From the NCBI GenBank assembly GCA_036804525.1, contig DAIRSE010000007.1, positions 1 to 64,000 of the forward strand: a stretch of 64,000 nt of DNA, read 5' to 3'. Positions 60,318-64,000 of this stretch are shown here, piece after piece. Made by a program: the position numbers and the translations under genes. This DNA comes from JBFLVT01 sp036804525. GTDB lineage: Bacteria; Bacillota; Desulfotomaculia; Desulfotomaculales; JASEER01. Position 1 is the stretch's first letter; every line of letters starts with the position of its first letter. A model generated the notes under the pieces. The model was not told the DNA's origin, searched no databases, and worked only from the letters and a program-made list of their open reading frames with translations.

Positions 60318-61348
60318 GGTACTATCGCCATCTCGAGGCCGAAATTAAGTCCGGGGAGATCGCCCGTGTCTATGTATTTCACGGGGAAGAGGTCTACCTG
60401 CAGCAGAAGGCTGTCGAGCTGCTTTGCGACGTCCTGCTCGAACCGGCCACGGCCTCCTTCAACTACGACTCCTTCGACGGCGACACCGCCGACCTGACGG
60501 CCGTCGTCGCGGCGGCGGAGACCCCGCCGGTGTTCAGCCAGTGGCGGCTGGTCGTAGTCAAGAACGCTCCGTCGATAGGTGAGGGGGTAGGCGGGAGGCG
60601 GGGGGAAGACGCAGCAGGAGTCGATGCCCTGGCGCATTACGCTCAGAACCCATGCCCCACAACATGCCTGGTACTGGTCAGGCCTGGCCAGCTTGACAAA
60701 CGAAAAAGGCTGACGAAGGTCCTCCTTCAACAGGCCCGGGTAATTAATTTTGCCTCCTTGAGTCCTGAAGATATCCAGCGCTGGCTGGCAAGGAGGGCCA
60801 GGGACGCCGGGAAGGAGTTCACCGGCGCGGCTGTACGGCTCCTGGCTGGATCTGCCTCCACAGCAGGACTGACGGGCCTGGAACAGGAGTGCGCCAAGCT
60901 GTTTTGCTATGTCGGGGAACGCGAGTCGATCACCGAAGATGACGTTAGGAACCTGGTACCTCCTTCGGTTGAGGAGACTGTCTTCGCGGTCGTTGATGCC
61001 ATTGGTGAAAAGAGGGCGGGCAAGGCGGTGCAGGGTATCCGCATGCTACTCCAGGCCCGCGAATCGCCTTTTGTCATCCTGGCTCTGCTGGCCCGCCAAC
61101 TGCGGATGGTCCTGGCTGTCAATGAGCTTACGCGTGATGGCCTCACGCCGGGCGCGATAGCCTCACGCCTGCACATTCCCCCTTTTGCCGTCCAGAAGAT
61201 GCTCCGTCAGGGGAAACTGCTGGGGGTTCAAGAGGTCGTGGACGCCCTTGAGGGGGTCCTGCGGATCGACGCGGACGTGAAGAGGGGACGGCGGGACTTT
61301 CTCCCGGCGCTCACCGACCTCATAATAGATTTAGGTCGTAAGTCGTAG
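60314..61348 (+). CDS. holA: DNA polymerase III delta subunit
   Basis: 344-aa clamp-loader subunit. N-terminal RVYVFHGEEVYLQQKAVE replaces a functional P-loop, as expected, and the C-terminal collar domain is complete (LLARQLRMVLAVNEL and IDADVKRGRRDF). In Firmicutes holA typically lies between comEC and rpsT, as here. ATG 60314. Confidence 0.93.
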   Translation: MRYYRHLEAEIKSGEIARVYVFHGEEVYLQQKAVELLCDVLLEPATASFNYDSFDGDTADLTAVVAAAETPPVFSQWRLVVVKNAPSIGEGVGGRRGEDAAGVDALAHYAQNPCPTTCLVLVRPGQLDKRKRLTKVLLQQARVINFASLSPEDIQRWLARRARDAGKEFTGAAVRLLAGSASTAGLTGLEQECAKLFCYVGERESITEDDVRNLVPPSVEETVFAVVDAIGEKRAGKAVQGIRMLLQARESPFVILALLARQLRMVLAVNELTRDGLTPGAIASRLHIPPFAVQKMLRQGKLLGVQEVVDALEGVLRIDADVKRGRRDFLPALTDLIIDLGRKS

Positions 61349-61357
61349 GTCGTAGGA
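61332..61357 (+). repeat. Heptamer tract (GTCGTAG family), left arm
   Basis: GTCGTAA-GTCGTAG-GTCGTAG-GAAACAG, beginning inside the last codons of holA. A facing arm (TTACGTCCTACGTCTTAAGTC) lies at 61401-61421. Confidence 0.8.
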
Positions 61358-61366
61358 AACAGCGGA

Positions 61367-61390
61367 AGCACCGGCTGAACCGGTGCTTTT
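61367..61390 (+). terminator. Terminator after holA
   Basis: AGCACCGG/CCGGTGCT with a five-base loop and TTT, placed between the two heptamer arms. Confidence 0.8.
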
Positions 61391-61433
61391 GGTTTCCCTC
61401 TTACGTCCTACGTCTTAAGTCAAACCTCTAAAA

Positions 61434-61703
61434 CTAGGACGTTGCGTTAGTTGCGTTAAACTTTTTCGTTAAGCGGGACTTCTTACGCGCCGCCGCGTTC
61501 TTATGCAGGATCCCTTTGGTCACCGCTTTATCGATAGCCACCAGGGCCTTCCGGAGCTTTGCCTGGACATCCTCGGCACCTGCGTTCAAGGACTGCTCAA
61601 ACTTCTTGATGGAGGTGCGCAGGCTTGACCTCAACATTCTGTTGCGGAGTGTACGTCTTTCGATTTTCCTGGCTCTCTTCATCGCCGAGCGGTTCTTGGC
61701 CAC
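61434..61703 (-). CDS. rpsT: 30S ribosomal protein S20
   Basis: 89 aa, basic, with the S20 opening MAKNRSAMKRARKIERR and the KGILHKNAAARKKSRLTKK C-terminus. GTG 61703 lies behind GGGAGGTGAGAAC. Opposite strand to holA and spoIIP, a usual arrangement. Confidence 0.96.
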   Translation of the reverse strand: MAKNRSAMKRARKIERRTLRNRMLRSSLRTSIKKFEQSLNAGAEDVQAKLRKALVAIDKAVTKGILHKNAAARKKSRLTKKFNATNATS

Positions 61704-61826
61704 GTTCTCACCTCCCAACGGCGATTTTAACACGCAAGGTACCAAAATGCAATAGCCGGCGTAGCCGGCTATTGCGCACTGAGCACTGGGATGAAGATTG
61801 AAGTCCCAATGCAGCGAATTTGTTCG

Positions 61827-61860
61827 TAGTCTGACAGCCGACGACCGACGACTGATGACT
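61827..61860 (+). repeat. Heptamer tract (CGACGAC family)
   Basis: ACAGCCG-ACGACCG-ACGACTG-ATGACTG; between the divergent rpsT and holin-family genes. Confidence 0.75.
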
Positions 61861-61928
61861 GTTTTGTATAGTTTTCCTCCTTTTCGCAAATGATATTAGC
61901 TAGATTTGCTTGAAAGGAGGTGCGACTG

Positions 61929-62288
61929 ATGGCTGAGCAAAATATCCGCCAGAATTGGCTGGGAGCGATCATCAGGTTCGTTGTTTCTGCGCTTGTGCTG
62001 ATGATTGTGAGCTGGGTATCCCCCGGCTTCGTGGTCAAGGGCGGTTTTGTTGGAGCTTTAATCGCTGCGGCCGTTATAGCGATCCTCGGTTACCTGGCCG
62101 AGCTTCTTCTGGGTGACCGTGTTACCCCGCAAAGCCGCGGCCTGGTAGGCTTCATCGTTGCCGCCGTGGTCATTTATCTGGCGCAGTTCATCATCCCCAG
62201 CCTGCTCTCCGTCAGCATTATTGGGGCGCTTATCGCTGCGTTCGTTATTGGCCTTATTGATGCTTTTGTCCCCACAATGCTGCGGTAG
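61929..62288 (+). CDS. Phage-holin-like (PF04020-type) membrane protein
   Basis: 119 aa, four membrane helices, matching the small integral membrane family labelled phage holin family 4 (VSALVLMIVSWVSPGFVVKG and IIGALIAAFVIGLIDAFV). ATG 61929 has AAAGGAGGTG upstream. No phage genes are near, so a cellular membrane role is likelier. It precedes spoIIP on the same strand. Confidence 0.8.
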   Translation: MAEQNIRQNWLGAIIRFVVSALVLMIVSWVSPGFVVKGGFVGALIAAAVIAILGYLAELLLGDRVTPQSRGLVGFIVAAVVIYLAQFIIPSLLSVSIIGALIAAFVIGLIDAFVPTMLR

Positions 62289-62297
62289 AGCATATGG

Positions 62298-62338
62298 CCC
62301 CCCTCCAAGGCGTAAGTATTTGATAGGAGGGGGGTTTT
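62298..62338 (+). terminator. Hairpin combining terminator and spoIIP ribosome site
   Basis: CCCCCCTCC (62298-62306) pairs perfectly with GGAGGGGGG (62326-62334), followed by TTTTATT. The right arm is also the ribosome binding site of spoIIP (TTG 62341). Confidence 0.75.
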
Positions 62339-62340
62339 AT

Positions 62341-63303
62341 TTGCGTTTGCACCGGTTCTGCCGCAATGTCTCCCTCATGTTAGTCCTGGCGCTCTTGGCC
62401 TGGATCTTTCTCCCTGGTCTGGCCAGGGCAGGTACAGGCAAAGCCCTCGCCTGGACGGTGAAAAACCCCAAGCTGATCATTGATATGGCTATGCCCGCGT
62501 GGGGGCCTGACGTCCCCGATCCCCTCGGCACGGCCCGTACAGCCTTAAGCATGGTCTGCGGCGTGGACTTCTCGGGTCCCCAGGAGATCGTCCTCAGCCA
62601 GTTGCCTTTAGATACTGACGAGGATAAGGTCATCTACGTTAATTTGTCGAAAGGCGGCGATACGGCGACCGGGTCGGAGCAGGCCTCCGGCACCGGTGCT
62701 CAGCGAACAGTAGGCATCTACAATACCCATACCGGCGAAACCTTTCCTCTCGATGACGGCGTGGAACGTATGGACGGCAAACGGGGCGGAGTCGTAGATG
62801 TAACGGAGCGCCTTGAGCAATGCCTGCGGCAACAAGGGATAAACACCGTTCGCTCGGCGAAAATACACGATGCTTCCTACCCGCAGTCCTATTTGGAATC
62901 GCTGAAGACAGCCAGGGAAATGCTCGACGGGCATCCCGAAATAGACATTTTGCTGGATGTGCACCGTGACAGCAAACGTGACCGGAAGGACAGCGTTGTC
63001 TCGATCGATGGACGCAACGCGGCCACCATTCTCCTGGTAGTGGGTTCGGACGCCCGCCAGCCCTTCCCAAACTGGCGCGAGAACTACGCCTTTGCCCAGG
63101 AAGTCGCCGAAAAGGCCGAAGAGCTGTATCCCGGCCTGGTGTACGGTGTCAGGGTGAAGGAAGGGCGCTACAACCAGTTCCTTCACCCGCACGCCATCCT
63201 CGTTGAGATAGGGGGGGTGAGCAATCACCGGACGGAAGCCGAATACGCCGCCGAGCTTTTTGCGCACGTTCTCGCCGCCGTCCTGTCTGAAATGGACGAC
63301 TAG
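62341..63303 (+). CDS. spoIIP: Stage II sporulation protein P (amidase)
   Basis: 320 aa. An N-terminal membrane segment (about 8-28), an unstructured middle and a SpoIIP amidase domain (about 125-315) with VGIYNTHTGETF, ILLDVHRDS and HAILVEIGGVSN; the His and Glu residues are the zinc ligands and catalytic residues of the family. With SpoIID and SpoIIM it removes septal peptidoglycan during engulfment. TTG 62341. The final TAG is shared with the CTAG of MITE copy C. Usually gpr lies beside it; gpr is not present here. Confidence 0.92.
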   Translation: MRLHRFCRNVSLMLVLALLAWIFLPGLARAGTGKALAWTVKNPKLIIDMAMPAWGPDVPDPLGTARTALSMVCGVDFSGPQEIVLSQLPLDTDEDKVIYVNLSKGGDTATGSEQASGTGAQRTVGIYNTHTGETFPLDDGVERMDGKRGGVVDVTERLEQCLRQQGINTVRSAKIHDASYPQSYLESLKTAREMLDGHPEIDILLDVHRDSKRDRKDSVVSIDGRNAATILLVVGSDARQPFPNWRENYAFAQEVAEKAEELYPGLVYGVRVKEGRYNQFLHPHAILVEIGGVSNHRTEAEYAAELFAHVLAAVLSEMDD

Positions 63304-63563
63304 AAGAGTGCTGCAAAAAGCCAAGACACTGGTTTTGGCACAGACGTCTTTCAGGGTACGACCGTGCTTTGGAAGTTACCCTTAAGACCGCTCAAAAAGA
63401 GGTCCGAGGCAAGAGGTCAGAGGCCGGTTACGGGAAGCGATTGCTTCGCGATTGCAAGTCTATAATCCTTAGCAATCGCTCTGCGGATTTCATCAGGTCA
63501 GATTTCTGACTTCCGGCATCCGACATCCTTTTTGCCAGGCGCAGTTTTTCAGCGGTCTCCTAG
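63300..63563 (+). mobile_element. 264-bp MITE-like element, complete copy C
   Basis: Very close to copy A, with CTAG ends, terminal inverted repeats and the same internal hairpins. Inserted at the TAG stop codon of spoIIP. The following ~100 bases hold GGGTCAGAC facing GGTCTGACCCC (about 63612-63646), a small inverted repeat. Confidence 0.87.
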
Positions 63564-63667
63564 CAGTTAATACTGAAGTAAAGAAAGAATCACAAAGCTG
63601 GGAGACTAAACTGGGTCAGACTTATGGATTGTAAAGGTCTGACCCCGGAGCGAGGGTCGAAAAAAGA

Positions 63668-63940
63668 ATGCGCGGAATGATGCTCGTTATACTATTCTTA
63701 ATCGTTGGACTGGCCTGGGGGACGGCGACCTGTGTCGGTCACCTCGATCGTGCCCTCGGCGACGCCGCCGCCGTCCGCGCTGTGGCTTTCGAGCGCTTGG
63801 ACGCCGGTCGCGTCGCCCTGTACATCCTCAACACCCGCCTCGTCCTGGCCGTGCCGGAGAACCCGCGCCCGGAATGGAGGACGCTGCCGGGGACCGGGGA
63901 GCAGGATGAAAGCGCCGTTCAACTGTACCGGCGCAGGTAG
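63668..63940 (+). CDS. Small exported or membrane-anchored protein downstream of spoIIP
   Basis: 90 aa: an N-terminal hydrophobic helix (MLVILFLIVGLAWGTATCVG) then a soluble domain with TRLVLAVPENPRPEW. ATG 63668 or 63677. Unknown function; position suggests an association with sporulation. Its end overlaps a converging frame by 22 bases. Confidence 0.55.
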   Translation: MRGMMLVILFLIVGLAWGTATCVGHLDRALGDAAAVRAVAFERLDAGRVALYILNTRLVLAVPENPRPEWRTLPGTGEQDESAVQLYRRR

Positions 63941-64000
63941 TAGAGGTAATGCCCTGAATAGATCAGGGCACCCAGCAGAAGGAAAACCACTGTGTTCACG
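63919..64000 (-). CDS. Partial gene at right edge, membrane protein C-terminus
   Basis: A minus-strand frame enters from the right edge and ends at TGA 63921-63919. It encodes a hydrophobic helix (VVFLLLGALIYSGHYLYYL) followed by RRYS. Only the end is visible, so identity cannot be given; it could also be a complete small protein starting just outside. Confidence 0.35.
   Translation of the reverse strand, partial: VNTVVFLLLGALIYSGHYLYYLRRYS

Noticed and set aside
61929..62288. Prophage remnant suggested by the holin-like gene
   Set aside because: The family is common in cellular genomes and no phage gene accompanies it; the context is rpsT-spoIIP.

Overview
The window reads as a chromosomal segment of a moderately GC-rich, endospore-forming, anaerobic Firmicute of the class Clostridia, most like the Peptococcaceae/Desulfotomaculum-Pelotomaculum type. 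The evidence is the sporulation and germination gene content (sigH, spoIIP, pdaA-like deacetylase, a gerB-gerB-gerA-gerC cluster), a membrane-anchored [NiFe] hydrogenase, frequent TTG/GTG starts behind strong GGAGG sites, and monoderm-type lipoproteins. No rRNA, prophage, CRISPR array or complete insertion sequence is visible. The assignment is inference from gene content; no species name is claimed.

Layout. 1-1.2 kb: sigH and tRNA-Thr. 1.3-6.1 kb: two multi-domain c-di-GMP proteins sharing an exactly duplicated GGDEF/HD-GYP cassette. 6.2-12.1 kb: secreted, ferritin-like, cysteine-cluster and HEAT-repeat proteins. 12.4-18.3 kb: a complete oligopeptide/dipeptide ABC transporter. 18.5-22.4 kb: a persulfide/CoA-disulfide reductase-rhodanese fusion and a radical SAM protein. 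22.5-26 kb (minus): hydrogenase operon (DUF3243, small subunit, large subunit, cytochrome b). 26.2-31.8 kb: spore germinant receptor operon. 31.9-39.6 kb: mixed housekeeping genes (flavin oxidoreductase, superoxide dismutase, HD protein, EamA exporter, two TGS-domain GTPases, YkgJ protein), with a structured RNA leader at 33.8-34.0 kb. 39.9-42 kb: a candidate ribosome-rescue peptide gene, two small paired genes, DUF421 and DUF4363. 42-49.5 kb (minus): threonine synthase, a K+ channel, the TrkA-TrkH potassium system and a cortex deacetylase. 49.9-55.3 kb: HIT protein and a full branched-chain amino acid ABC operon (liv). 55.6-64 kb: DUF421, comEA, comEC, a PPC-domain protein, a thiamine-binding-type protein, holA, rpsT, a small membrane protein and spoIIP.

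The most distinctive feature is what lies between the genes. Four families of repeats recur: (i) a ~263-bp MITE-like element with terminal inverted repeats and CTAG at its ends (three full copies, one partial copy at the left edge, one diverged relative); (ii) degenerate tandem heptamers, often as facing arms of a hairpin, in several sequence families; (iii) nonamer CCGCCAAGA-type hairpins; and (iv) short GGTCTGACCCC-type motifs. Two MITE copies sit exactly on the TAG stop codon of a gene and leave the reading frame intact.

The best candidate for something little described is at 39.9-40.1 kb: a 55-codon basic ORF whose last codons are a perfect 15-bp terminator hairpin, the arrangement known for ArfA/BrfA ribosome-rescue factors, here with a non-standard start codon. 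Other candidates are the orphan structured leader at 33.8-34.0 kb, the Cys-x-x-Asp proximal-cluster motif in a hydrogenase small subunit without a Tat signal, a CTG-initiated TrkH, and a spoIIP hairpin that can act both as terminator and as a lock on the ribosome binding site.
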